Assembly (NCBI RefSeq): GCF_000715075.1
Contig: NC_134081.1
Span: 69,556,153-69,620,152 of the forward strand
DNA: 64,000 nucleotides
Direction: 5' to 3'
Source of the DNA: Nicotiana tabacum
Lineage: Eukaryota; Streptophyta; Magnoliopsida; Solanales; Solanaceae
The position numbers and the translations under genes are program-made. Below the pieces are notes generated by a model. The model had not been told where the DNA came from. It saw nothing but the letters and a program-made list of their open reading frames with translations, and did not search any database. Shown one piece after another: positions 45,447-56,339 of this stretch. Positions within the stretch are counted from its first letter, which is position 1; each line of letters opens with the position of its first letter.

Positions 45447-45576
45447 TTATCCACCTCTTAAACAAATATTCGTCCTCGAACATGTTTTGAATCATAGATG
45501 AAGTGCTGAATAAGTATGGATATTTGCTCCGCATGTCCTCCTCGGTCTCCGAAGTCTCCTCCTCGACCCCTCCACT
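45447..45576 (-). pseudogene. Gypsy A polyprotein C-terminal tail
   Basis: Minus strand: VEEETSETEEDMRSKYPYLF, then NMFEDEYLFKRWIM and a stop that overlaps the LTR start. This is the end of a chromovirus polyprotein. It is cut off from the upstream part (KVQ at 48620) by the solo LTR, with a small local deletion and frame change at the junction. Confidence 0.75.
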
Positions 45577-46389
45577 TGTCATGACCCCAAATCCCCTACG
45601 TAGGATGTTGTGACGACACCTAGTCTCTATGACTAGGTAAACCTAACAATATGCGAAAACATCAAATAAAAACTTAAAATTTTAAAACTTCAACAATTTC
45701 ATCAATAGACTATAAGCTCAATACATACAATTTTTCAAAACCCGGTGAGATATAAGTCACAAACTCTAGATATAATGCTAAACAATCCTATACATCATTG
45801 TCTATCAAAAACATAAAGAAATAAGAAAAATAGGGTAGAAGGGGACTCCGAGGCCTGCGGATGCGGGCAGGTGTACCTTGAAGTCTCCAAGTAGCGACAC
45901 AACGTAATAATATCGAGGCTGGTAGGATGTACATGGATCTGCACAAAAACATGTGCATAAGCGTAATATGAGTACACCACAACGGTACCTAGTAAGTGCC
46001 AAGCCTAACCTTAGTAGACTAGTGACGAGATCTGGTCAAGGCCTTACTGGAAATAAGAAACAAAACAGAGGATATAATGATATAATGGAAATGACAAGGA
46101 AATGAACAATAAAGAATTTACGGGAAATAACAACACAGAATCAAGGAAAGCGAATACAACACGAAAGGAAACACAAGAATTTTACATGCTAAGGAAAACA
46201 AGAACCAAAGAAGAACCAAACAATACATCAAATAAAGAATATCAACAAGGGAATTCCCGAGGTACCGCCTCATAGTCCCAAATCGTAAAAACAATTCACA
46301 GTCTTTTCTTATATCACCGCGGGAGTCTTTATATTTGGTTTTTGAAAATCAATTTCCCGAAATAGCATCCCGTGTTTTAGCCCACCTTA

Positions 46390-46640
46390 TCATACCGCAT
46401 GGCTTCTAGTAGTTCCCCCACTTGCCATGCGTATCAAGCCCACCTTATTCACCGCATGCGTTTCAACACCCAGACCTTATACCACCGCATGTGTATCAAT
46501 AATCACAACGGCACGGAAGAAACCTCGTGCAACAATAAAAACCGCACATAAGAAATCTCGTGCAAACAATAATAACCGCATGGCAAAAACCTCGTGCAAC
46601 AATAACAACAGCACGGTAGAAACCTCGTGCAAACAACTAA
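46390..46640. repeat. Array of CTCGTGC / CCGCATG words in solo LTR
   Basis: Units of about 30-45 bases alternate AACCTCGTGCAA with CCGCATG or GCACGG words. The array occupies the same LTR region as the G-box-rich array at 17846-17995 in the other solo LTR. Confidence 0.7.
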
Positions 46641-47569
46641 ACAATCACCTCAACAATAACACGAAAGCTAAAACACAACAACTGAATAAATGATATTCCA
46701 AGGATATCAATTTCAAGTAAAGAATTTCCACCTTTAAGTAATGAATACAGAAATCAAGAAAAGCAAGTAATTCAACTAAACATGTGATACAAGTTGCAAA
46801 TAAGAGATAATACAAGCAGACATGTGAAATTAGGCTAAACATGATGACTATAACGTGCTAAAGTAAGTCAATTAGGGCATGAAAAAGAAACTCCGTAGCA
46901 AAACTGGAATTTCAATATTTAGCTCGTGTACGCACTCGTCACCTTGCGTGTACGGCCTTCACATATCACAATTTATCACCAAAATACCAAATCCTAAGGG
47001 GAATTTCCTCCACACAAGGTTAGACAAGTCACTTACCTCAAACCACGCTTAATCAATCAATTAGAAGGTGTTTTCCTTGATTTTCCAATTTCGAACGACT
47101 CGAATCTAGCCAAAACAATTTCATACTATAAATATAACTATAGGAAGCTAGTTTAAATAATGAAATAATGTTTTTTGTAAGAATTGGAAAAATCGCTCCA
47201 AAAAGTCGACCCAGGCCCACGTCTCAGAACCCTACCAACATTATAAAAACCTAACACCCATTCGATATCGAGTCCAACCATACAAAAATTACACAAATCC
47301 GATACTAAAATCGCGCTCAAATCCCCAAAATTCGGCCTAAGAAGTTTCCTCCAATTTTTCCCAATTTTTCAACTCAAATCCCTAATTAAATGATAAAATC
47401 AATGATAGATTAAGGGAATTTAATCAAAAACAAGTTAAGAACTCTTACCCCAACAATCCCTCTAAAATTCCTTCAAAATATCACCTCAATCCGAGCTCTC
47501 AAGTCCAAATGGTGAAAAATGATATAAACCCTCGATTTTGAAACTTAAATCTACTGCCCAGATATTCCT

Positions 47570-47930
47570 TCTTCGCGAATGCGGAAATTGCCTCGCGTTC
47601 GCGAAGCACAAAATGCCACTGGCCCAATTTTTGTCTTACGTGAACGTGAAGGTCCACTCGCGAATATGGTGCACTGATCCTTCATACCTACGCGATCACG
47701 AATGACTTCACGCGATCGCGATGAACAATCACGCGTGAATCCCCAACCTTCTCTTTCCTCTATTAGAACACGATCATACCCACGCGTTCACGATTCACTG
47801 CTACACCAACGTACGCGATCGCAAACCCAGTCTCGCGAATGCGTAGAAAGAAATCCCAGTTGCCACCATTAACACTTCGCGAATGCGGCCCCGCTCTCAT
47901 GATCGCATACAACAACACCAGCACCAGCAA
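47570..47930. repeat. Palindromic-word array, solo LTR 2
   Basis: Words such as TTCGCGAATGCG, CTCGCGTTCGCGAA and CGCGATCGCG recur over 360 bp. The array starts about 690 bp from the LTR start, matching the position in the copies at 15828 and 19058. Confidence 0.82.
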
Positions 47931-48596
47931 AATCTGCAATCTCCCAAGTTCCGAAATACGCCGAATATGATCCGAATCATACCCGAGGCCCCCGGGACCT
48001 CAACCAATTATACCAGCAAGTACTAAAACATCATACGAACTTAGTCGAGCCTTCAAATCATATCAAACAATGTTAAAATCACGAATTACGCATCGATTCA
48101 AGCATAATGAACGTTTGAACTTCTAACTTCCACATCTGATGCCGAAACCTATCAAATCATATCCGATTGACCTCAAATTTTGCACACAAGTCCTCAATGA
48201 CATTACAGACCCATTTCAACTTCTGGAATCGAAGTTCGACCCCGATATCAAAAAGTCCACTCCCGGTCAAACTTTCCAAAAATCTTCCAACCTTCCAACT
48301 TTTGCCAATTTATGCCGAAACGACCTACGGACCTCCAAATCAACATCCGGGCACGCTCTTAAGACCAAAATCACCATATGGAGCTATTGGAACCATCAAA
48401 ACTACACTCCGGAGTCGTATTCACACAAGTCAAACTACGGTCAACTCTTACGACTTAAACTTCCAATTTAGGGACTATGCATCCCATTTTACTCTGAAAC
48501 TCACCCGAAACTAAAACCAAACATCCCGACAAATCACGTAATCAAAGTATAACATAGAGAAGGCAATAAGTAGGGGATCGAGGCTAATACACTCAA

Positions 48597-48615
48597 AACG
48601 ACCGGCCGGGTCGTT
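48597..48615. repeat. LTR-terminal hairpin, solo LTR 2
   Basis: AACGACC and GGTCGTT arms around a GGCCG-type spacer, three bases inside the LTR start. Confidence 0.85.
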
Positions 48616-48618
48616 ACA

Positions 48619-49710
48619 TCACTGGACCTTCACCACTACAATCTCTTTGGACCTCAACTTACGGACCTGCCTGCCCCAAATGGCCACCGACTCCTCAACA
48701 TAAGATAGATCCTTGTCCAACTAGACTGAGCTGAAGTCTAACACATGAGATGGATCCCCGTGATACTTTCAGATCATAGAAACATGGAACACTGGATGAA
48801 CTGCAGCTAGACTAGGTGGTAGTGCAAGCCTGTAGGCCACCTCTCAGACCCTCTCAAGAATCTCAAAAGGCCCGATATACCTAGGGATCAACTTGCACTT
48901 CTTCCTGAACCTCATAACACCCTTCATGGGCGAAAATCGGAGCAAGACCCGCTCCCCAACCATGAATGCAACGTCGCGAACCTTCCAATCCGTATAACTC
49001 TTCTATATGGATTGGGTTGTACGAAGTTGATCCTCAATCAATTTAACCTTCTCCAAAGCATCCTGAACCAAGTTTGTACCCAATAGCCTAGTCTCACCCG
49101 GCTCAAACCAACCCACAAGACAACAGTACCGCCTACCATACAAAGCCTCATACGGGGCCATCTAAATGCTCGACTGATAATTGTTGTTGTAGGCAAACTT
49201 TGCAAGCGGCAAGAACTGAACCCAAGAACCCCTAAACTCCATCACACACGCATAAAACATATCCTATAATATCTGAATAGTGCATTCAAACTGTCCGTCC
49301 GTCTGAGGGTGAAATGCTGTAGTCAAATCCACCCGAGTACCTAACTCATGTTGTACGGCTCTCAAGAACCACGATGTAAACTGCGTACCCCGGTCAGAGA
49401 TGATAGATACCGGCACGCCATGAAGCGTGACAATCTCGCGAATGCAAATCTGAGCAAGCTGCTCCGAAGAGTAAGTAGTCACCACTGGAATGAAATGAGC
49501 TGACTTGGTTAATCTATCCACAATCACCCAAACTGCATCGAACTTCCTCTGATTCCGTGGGAGCCCAACAACAAAATCCATAGTAATTTGCTCCCATTTC
49601 CACTCCGGAATCTCTAGCTTTTGAAGCAATACACCTGGCCGTTGATGCTCATACTTCACCTGCTGGCAATTTAGGCACCGAAATACATACTCCACTATGT
49701 CCTTCTTCAT
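48619..49710 (-). pseudogene. Gypsy A integrase, broken
   Basis: 49264-49710 is a 148-codon piece with VFRCLNCQQVKYEHQRPGVLL (end of the HHCC zinc region), WEQITMDFVVGLPR (first catalytic Asp), VIVDRLTKSAHFIPV, IVTLHGVPVSIISDRGTQF (second Asp) and HPQTDGQ. Downstream to 48619 the frame is broken, but the minus strand still reads FHVSMLRKYHG-like and VRKLRSKEIV-like words of the chromovirus tail. Confidence 0.85.
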
Positions 49711-49941
49711 TCTCCTTCACCAATAATGCTGCCTCAGGTCCTGATACATCTTCGCAGTACCTGGATGAATGGAGTACCGCAAAATGTGAGCCCCCTAGAG
49801 AATCAACTCACACAAGCCATCTACATTGGGCACACATAGCCTGCCCCGCATCCGTAATACACCATCATCTTCAATAGTGACCTCCTTGGCATCGCCGTGC
49901 TGAACCGTGTCCTTGAGGACAAGCAGATAGGGGTCGTCATA

Positions 49942-50640
49942 CTAACACTCTCTGATACGATCATAAATATAAGACCGAGAAAACACACAAGCCAAAATTC
50001 GGCTCGGTTCAGAAACATCCAATCTAAAAAATTGGTTGGCCAAGGCCTGAACATCCAAGGCTAATGGCCTCTCTGCTACAGATAGATATGCTAAGCTGCC
50101 CAAAATTGCTGCCTTGCGACTCAAGGCATCGACCACTACATTGGACTTCTCGGGATGATATAGAATGATGATATCATAGTCCTTAAGGAACTCTAACCAC
50201 CTCCGCTGCCACAAGTTAAGATCTTTCTATTTGAACAGATGCCGTAGACTCTGATGATTGGTGTAGACCTCACAAGGGACACCGTACAAATAGTGCTGCC
50301 AGATCTTCAAGGCATGAACACTAGCTGCTAGCTCGAGGTCGTGGACAAGATAGTTATTCTCATGCACCTTCAGCTATCTAGATGCGTAGGCAATCACCGT
50401 ACCGTCATGCATTAACACTGTGCCGAGACCAATGCACGATGCATCATAATACATAGTATAAGACCCCGAACTTTAGGCAATACCAACACTAGGGCTGTAG
50501 TCAAAGCATACTTGAGCTTTTGAAAGCTCTCCTCACACTCCTCGGTCCACCTGAACAGAGCACCCTTCTGGGTCAATCTGGTCATAGGTGTTGCAATAGA
50601 TGAGAAAACCTCTACGAATCGACGGTAATACCCCACCAAA
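49942..50640 (-). pseudogene. Gypsy A RNase H and RT connection
   Basis: 50412-50639 starts VGYYRRFVEVFSSIATPMTRL and has FRWTEECEESFQKLKYALT, the connection after RT. 49942-50214 has [20 protein letters not shown] and [10 protein letters not shown], the end of RNase H with its last Asp. The region between contains stops. Confidence 0.8.
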
Positions 50641-51491
50641 CCAAGAAAACTCTGAATCTCCGTAGGTAAGGACGGTCTGGGCCAACACTACACTTCTTCA
50701 ATCCTCTTCGGATCTACCTTGATCCCCTCACTCGATACTACATGATCCAAAAATGCCACTAAATCTAGCTAGAATTCACACTTTGAAATTTTTGCATAAA
50801 ACTTCTTTTCTCTCAAGGTCTGAAGCACAGTCCTTAGGTGTTGCTCATGATCTTCCCAGCTCCGAGAGTACACCAAAATATCATCAATAAACACAATGAT
50901 GAATGAGTTAAGATAGGGCTAAAATACACTGTTCATCAAGTGCATGAATGCTGCTGGGGCATTGATTAACCCAAAAGACATCACAAGGAACTCGTAATGT
51001 CCATACCGAGTCCTGAAGGCAGTCTTTGGGATATCTGGATCCCAAATCTTTAATTGATGATACCCTGAACGCAAGTCAATCTTAGAGAACACTCTGGCAC
51101 CCTGTAGTTGATCAAGTAGGTCATCAATACGTGGTAATGGATAATTGTTCTTCACTGTAACCTTGTTCAACTGGCAATAATCAATACACATTCGCATAGA
51201 ACCATCATTCTTCTTTACAAATAAGACTGGAGCACACCAAGGCGACATACTAGGACGAATGAAGCCCTTATCAAGCAACTCTTGCAACTATTCCCTTAAC
51301 TCTTTCAACTCTACTGGGGCCATACGATAGGGTGGAATAGAAATGGGCTGAGTGCCCAGTAACAAATCAATGCCAAAGTCGATATCTCTGTCGGGCGGCA
51401 TGCCCGGAAGATCCAGCAGAAATACATTTGGATAATACCTCACTACCGAAACTGACTCCACAGTAGGAGTGTCAACACCGATATCCCTCAC
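50640..51491 (-). pseudogene. Gypsy A reverse transcriptase, broken
   Basis: Contains QPISIPPYRMAPVELKEL (51288-51491), then [56 protein letters not shown] (catalytic Asp) and [20 protein letters not shown] (50919-51287). The YLDD region near 50870 and the thumb are in other frames. The best preserved part of element A. Confidence 0.85.
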
Positions 51492-51588
51492 GAAAAGCTA
51501 CATAAGCATTACAGCCCTTCTCAACCATACAGTGAGTCTTTAGAAATGAGATAACTCTGCTAGGAACATAATCTAAAGCACCTCTCTA

Positions 51589-53263
51589 CTATATCCGTGG
51601 TAATCCTAGCATAGCCAGCATCATGGTCTTGGCGTGACAATCGATAATAGCATGATAGGGCGACAACCAGTCCATGCACAAAATAATATCATAGTCTACC
51701 ATACTGAGCAACAATAAATCGGCTCTGGTCTCAAAACCACCGAGAACAACTAAACACGACCGATACACACAGTCAACAATAATAGAATCTTCCACAAGTG
51801 TAGACATATATATAGGAGAACTCAAAGAACCACAGAATACGCCCAAATACAGAGCAAAATAAGATGGCACATATGAATAAATGGAGCTTAGATCAAATAA
51901 GACTGATGCATCTCTAATGACAGACCGGAACAATACTTGTGATGATAGAGTCGGATGCAACTGCCTCCGTCCTAGCAGGAAGAGCATAATATCTGGACTG
52001 GCCTCCCCCTCTAGGGCGACCTCTACCTGCTCGACCTCCACCTTTAGCTGGCTGTGTAGGCGGGGTGGCAACTAGTGCGACGACCATGGACTGAGAAGCC
52101 TGAGGGCCCGGTGGAATACGCGGAGCTTGAGTAGTCTGTGGAGGTGCACCCCTCCTGAGTTTGGGGAAATTCTTCACCATATGACGAGTGTCACCGCACT
52201 CAAAATAAGCTCTCGAAGGACATGGCTGTTGAGGCCGGCTCGGACCTGATCGGCTAGACTGACCGCTGAAAGCACCCCGTGCAGGGGGTGCACTAGATAA
52301 TGGCGGTGCATAATAGGGAGCATGAGGCCTAGGAGTGGTCGGAATACCGCAAAAAGCTGGAAGTGCGGAATGAACAGGGCGACTTACATAGCCCCTACCA
52401 TGACGAGCTGTAGCTGGGTCACAGGTACCACTATATGTGCCTGAATCTCGAAACCTCTTGGCCTCCCTCTCCTCTCTTTCCCGAGTCAACATACCCTCAA
52501 ATATCCTAACAATCCCCACTACCTGCTGGTATACGATGTCCATCTCCAACTCTCGGGCTCTGCTAAATTTGATACTGGGGTTGAGCCCCTCGATAAATCG
52601 ATGGACCTGCTCTCTAACAGTAGCAACCAAGGCTGGTGCATGCCTAGCCAAATCATTGAACCGGACCGCCTACTCCGACACGGTCATAGAACCCTAGCGC
52701 AACAGCTCAAACTCTGCGCGCCATGCATTTCTGAGAATCTGGGAACATACTCTCTCAAGAACATATCCGAGAACCAAGTTCAAGTGAGTGAAGCTGCCTC
52801 GACCGGACTACCCAACTCATATGCTCGCCACCACTGATAAGCAGCTCCCGTAAGCTGGAACGTAGTGAAAGCAACCCTACTAGACTCCGCAATACTCATA
52901 GTACTGAGGATACAGTGGCACTCCTCAAGAAAACCCTGGACATCCTATGATGCCAAGCCACTAAAAGTAGGAGGGTGGTACTTCTTATACCTCTCTAGCC
53001 CGAGCTCCTCCCCCTCAGAAGCTGTTGTCCTAACCTCGGGATGAATTGGGGCTACCGGCTGCACTAGTATGACCTTTGGGACCTAGTCAACCTGGACCCA
53101 CTACTCTAGGGTACGGGCGGTAGGAGTCTGTGCTCCTCCCCCAGCCTGAGATGTAGCAGGAGCAAGTGATCAACCCTGCTTGAGCTAAAGTGCCGAACAT
53201 GCTTAGAAATTGGGCGAGAGTCTCCTAAAGAGCTGGTGCAGTAACATGCATTTCAGATGGCAT
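51589..53263 (-). pseudogene. Gypsy A gag and protease, broken
   Basis: The likely start is ATG 53263 (MPSEMHVTAPAL), with a stop after twelve codons. 51914-52651 is a 245-codon piece with VHRFIEGLNPSIKFSRARELEM, a Pro/Ser/Arg-rich stretch and YFECGDTRHMVKNFPK, a zinc knuckle that lost its first and last Cys. 51589-52071 covers the protease: SVLFDLSSIYSYVPS, where D-L-S-S replaces the usual D-S/T-G, then LVVLGGFETRADLLLL and YDIILCMDWLSPYHAIIDC. Confidence 0.78.
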
Positions 53264-53617
53264 CTTAGGCCATAGTTTTTGGCCTTTGAATATTTTTCGT
53301 TCATTTTTCATGTACATTCTCAGTCCTTGACACCCTAACTCGACCTCGGCTTAACTCTTGAACTTCTACTCAGAATTCAAAGTTTTCTTTTATTTATTTT
53401 AGCTTCAAAAATTTGTCTTAGCCCGGAATCTCAACCTACACAACAGAAAATACATAATGAATACGAATTCTTCATTTTTAAAGCTCAAATACAATTAAAG
53501 TGTAGTAAATAATAGGTGTAATATAACTAAAAACTAATAATTTTAGCCTATCATCAGTACCCAACTCACTCTGTGTTTTTCTCTAGAAATACAAAGTGAA
53601 TTGAGTGCCTCAATATG
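53264..53617 (-). other. Leader of Gypsy A up to junction with element B
   Basis: Non-coding, AT-rich DNA between the gag start and the integrase fragment of element B. No primer-binding site or LTR end was recognised, so the 5' LTR of element A is absent or unrecognisable. Confidence 0.45.
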
Positions 53618-53738
53618 AAATAATGGAAATAGGCACGCCATGCAATCAAACGATCTCTAGATATACATCTGTGCCAACCTATCTGAAGTATATGTAGTCA
53701 TCACCGGAATAAAATATGCAGACTTGGTCAGTCTGTCG
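53618..53738 (-). pseudogene. Gypsy B integrase fragment, left of Sirevirus
   Basis: The minus strand reads DRLTKSAYFIPVMTTYTSDR, then a frame change, and RLHGVPISIIS. This is the integrase core directly continuing from the part at 61633 onward, interrupted by the 7.9-kb Copia insertion. It ends abruptly at 53618. Confidence 0.8.
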
Positions 53739-53743
53739 ATAAT

Positions 53744-54583
53744 TGTTAGATATATATTTTAATAATAGACAATAACTTAATTCTAATAGCAAGAAACTAA
53801 TCCCAAAGAAGGAAGAATCAAAGATTAAATATGATGTGATTGCGAGTTTCATGGAAAACGGATATTCGATTCAGCTATTTACGGAAGACATCAATCAATC
53901 GATAAAGAAGATCAATCAATCAGTATAGAAGATCTACAGAGAATATTCAATCACGCAGAATATTCAATCTCAATGGCTTGCAAAGAAAAGAAAATCAAGG
54001 AAGCAACGAAAAGAAGTTCCGTTCTATTCTTGGAAGAAAATCATCATGATTGGTTCTAAGAATCAACTCCCTTGGGATGCCTTTCAGCCATGGAACTATC
54101 ACGTTATGAATAATGGAGACCAACTCTCATATATATACTACAGAAGATGCAAGGGAAGGATATAATTTGATCCAACCAATATCAATCTCTTTGTTCTACT
54201 TCACAAAAGCATTGTAGTCCTTTATAGATTTACTATGTAACTAAGGAGAGAAGAAAGAGAGTAAAATCTCTAGTGAGACATTGTATCAAAAAGATAAGAA
54301 AGAACAAAGTGACAAAGCTGTTGGTGTATAACAACACCAACCCATCTATACTAAGCAACTTCATACTTGAAAAAGAATACCCTTGCAACCCAAGGGGACT
54401 GGACGTAAGATTCATTTTGAATTCGAACCAATATAAAACATCATGTGTCATTTACTTTCTGTAATTTATTTCCTATATTTAGTTTACATCTTATATCAAA
54501 AGTCCAGTCGACTAGAACACAAGTTAGTCGACTATCTCGTAAAAGTAAAGAAAAATTACAATTCACACCCTCTTATACTTTCA
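53744..54583 (+). repeat. Sirevirus 5' LTR
   Basis: An 840-bp LTR, TGTTAGATATAT to ACTTTCA. Compared with the 3' LTR it lacks about 90 bases after GAAGGAAG and one copy of an AATCAATCAATATAGA-like unit. Confidence 0.92.
54130..54137 (+). promoter_or_regulatory. TATA-like box in Sirevirus 5' LTR
   Basis: TATATATA within CTCATATATATACTACAGAAG; the matching place in the 3' LTR reads CTTATATATACTACAAAAG. Conserved in both LTRs and well placed for the element promoter. Confidence 0.45.
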
Positions 54584-54585
54584 AT

Positions 54586-54597
54586 TGATATCAGAGC
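54586..54597 (+). promoter_or_regulatory. Sirevirus primer-binding site
   Basis: TGATATCAGAGC, two bases after the 5' LTR. It differs by one base from the usual TGGTATCAGAGC complementary to tRNA-Met. Confidence 0.85.
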
Positions 54598-54637
54598 AGG
54601 TCTCACATTTTTGCTTAACAACTTGTGAGAAAAGATC

Positions 54638-56330
54638 ATGACAAATTAAGTAACTATTGGAGCACTATTTCAAGGGGGAACATCACAATTCAGGCCACCA
54701 TATTTCAATGGACAACACTTTTCTCACTGAAAGTGTGCATGGAAATCTATGCAAAGTCCTATGATGTCAAAGTATGACGCATTATCAAAAAGGAAAATTA
54801 TCCACTACCATGAGAATTTCAAACACCCGTTGACCCTGAAGATATAGATTAATACATAGATTAGCAAATGGCTATTGTTCGATTTAATACTAAGGCACGA
54901 AACATGCTTAATAATTCCATTAGTAGAGAAGAGTACGAGAAAATTTCAAGCTATGATATCGCCAAGGAAATGTGGGACAAACTGGAAGTTACCTATCAAG
55001 GAACCAACAAAGTGAAAGAAACCTGGATAAATCCGTTGGTTCATGATTATGAACTCTTCTAGATGAAAGAAGGAGAATCCATTGAGGAGATGTTTGCAAG
55101 ATTCAGAAAGAAGGAGAATCCATTGAGGAGATGTTTGCAAGATTCAGCAAAATCATTGGTGATCTGAAAGCCTTTGGCAAACCCTACTCAAGTGGTGATC
55201 AAGTTCGAAAAATCCTAAGAAGTTTGCCTACTACATGGAAGACAAAGGTAGTTGCACTCGAATCTCAAGATCTAGACAAACCTTCCTATGATGAACTACG
55301 AGGTGATCTTATAGTATTTGAGAAAACCCATCTCAAGAAATTTCATCAAGAAGAAACGAAGAAAACAATTACTTTCAAAACTACAACGGAAGGTCTTGAA
55401 AATGATGCTGATGATGATCCAGAAGTTCTTGAAGAATAAATTGCCATGGTGTCAAGAAACATGAATGAATTTATGAGATGATACAGAAACACAAAGAAGG
55501 TAAGGATGTCTTCTTGAAGAATCAGGCAATATAATAAACAAGACAAAAATGACGGAAAATACTTTGAATGTGGAAGGTATGGTCATATTCAAGCTGAATG
55601 CCTAGATCTTAAGAGGAAAGTCTCCAGAGAATTCAACAAAAACAAATCCTTCAGAAGCTAGAGCGATGAAGATAGTTCAGAACATAAAGAAATAGCAAAT
55701 CTATGTTTCATGACGATTTTGGAAAATGATATGAACAAATATTCTGGACATTGGACTGATGAAGATACATCAAACGACGACTGTAAAGAAGACACTAAAA
55801 ATTACTTTATGGCACGAGGTAAAACAAGTGAGGTAAGACCTTATGACTATGATAGATGTAACGAATTGCAAGATATTCTTGATCTTATCTTAAAAGAGTC
55901 TTAAAAATTGTTAAATGAATTAAAGAGACTCAATAGGGAAAAGAATGACTGGAACTCAAACTTGAAGTATGTGAGATCGAAAGAGATTTACTTCAAGATG
56001 AGGTTCAAGAATTGAAAATGCAACTTAATGGCATGCGCAAATCCACCAGTCACAGTTTTGTCAAGTCCAACCAAGTGACTTACGAGTCAACTGGAAAAAG
56101 GACATGCCAGAACAGAGTCCACAAGTACTAACATCAGTGGAAGGTCAAAGACTAGATCAACCCCTATTTGTCATTATTGTAATAGGGCTGGACACAAATA
56201 TTCCTTTTGTAGATTTCGTAAATCAAATGTCTTAGGATGGATTTGGAAACGAAAAAAAGCACTGATCCTGGTAGAACTAACCAACAAAGACCCAAGCAAG
56301 CTTGGGTACCTAAAATAAGGTAATAATCTT
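54638..56330 (+). pseudogene. Sirevirus gag, broken
   Basis: ATG at 54638 gives MTN and then a stop, but the frame continues with VTIGALFQGGTSQFRPPYFNG. 54868-55062 and 55131-55439 hold the gag core (EMWDKLEVTYQGTNKVKETW; FGKPYSSGDQVRKILRSLP; YDELRGDLIVFEKTHLKK). A first zinc knuckle near 55557 lost its first Cys (YFECGRYGHIQAEC). A second, ICHYCNRAGHKYSFC, at about 56165-56215 is complete. A 41-bp duplication at 55065-55146 shifts the frame. Confidence 0.82.
55065..55146. repeat. 41-bp tandem duplication in Sirevirus gag
   Basis: GAAAGAAGGAGAATCCATTG and the next 21 bases occur twice with a period of 41, which breaks the gag frame. Confidence 0.92.
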
Positions 56331-56339
56331 TATTTGTAG

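Larger units (their letters stand above)
45577..48618 (-). mobile_element. Solo LTR inserted in Gypsy A polyprotein
   Basis: A 3042-bp unit, TGTAACGACCC at its start (48618) and GGGGTCATGACA at its end (45577). Flanks on the plus strand are CCACT (45572-45576) and TCACT (48619-48623), a 4-of-5 target duplication. It has no coding content. It carries the palindromic-word array (47570-47930) and a second array of CTCGTGC-type words at 46390-46640. It falls between the codons for VKVQ and W of the Gypsy A tail. Confidence 0.82.
44198..53617 (-). mobile_element. Tekay/Del-like Gypsy element A with nested solo LTR
   Basis: Minus-strand order: gag (53263-51914), protease (52071-51589), RT (51491-50640), RNase H (50640-49942), integrase (49710-48900), polyprotein tail (48900-48619, then 45576-45447), purine-rich AAGAGGTGGATAA, and 3' LTR (45446-44198). 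A 3.0-kb solo LTR interrupts the tail. The 5' LTR is not found: the leader upstream of gag abuts Gypsy element B at 53617. Its gene order and tail suggest the chromovirus Tekay/Del group. Multiple stops and frameshifts. Confidence 0.8.

Noticed and set aside
45788..46002. Three overlapping short open frames near the end of the second solo LTR
   Set aside because: Same DNA read in three frames inside an LTR, with no conserved protein pattern.
44193..53622. Search for a target duplication around Gypsy element A
   Set aside because: The left flank is AATGT, but there is no 5' LTR and no matching pentamer at the right junction.
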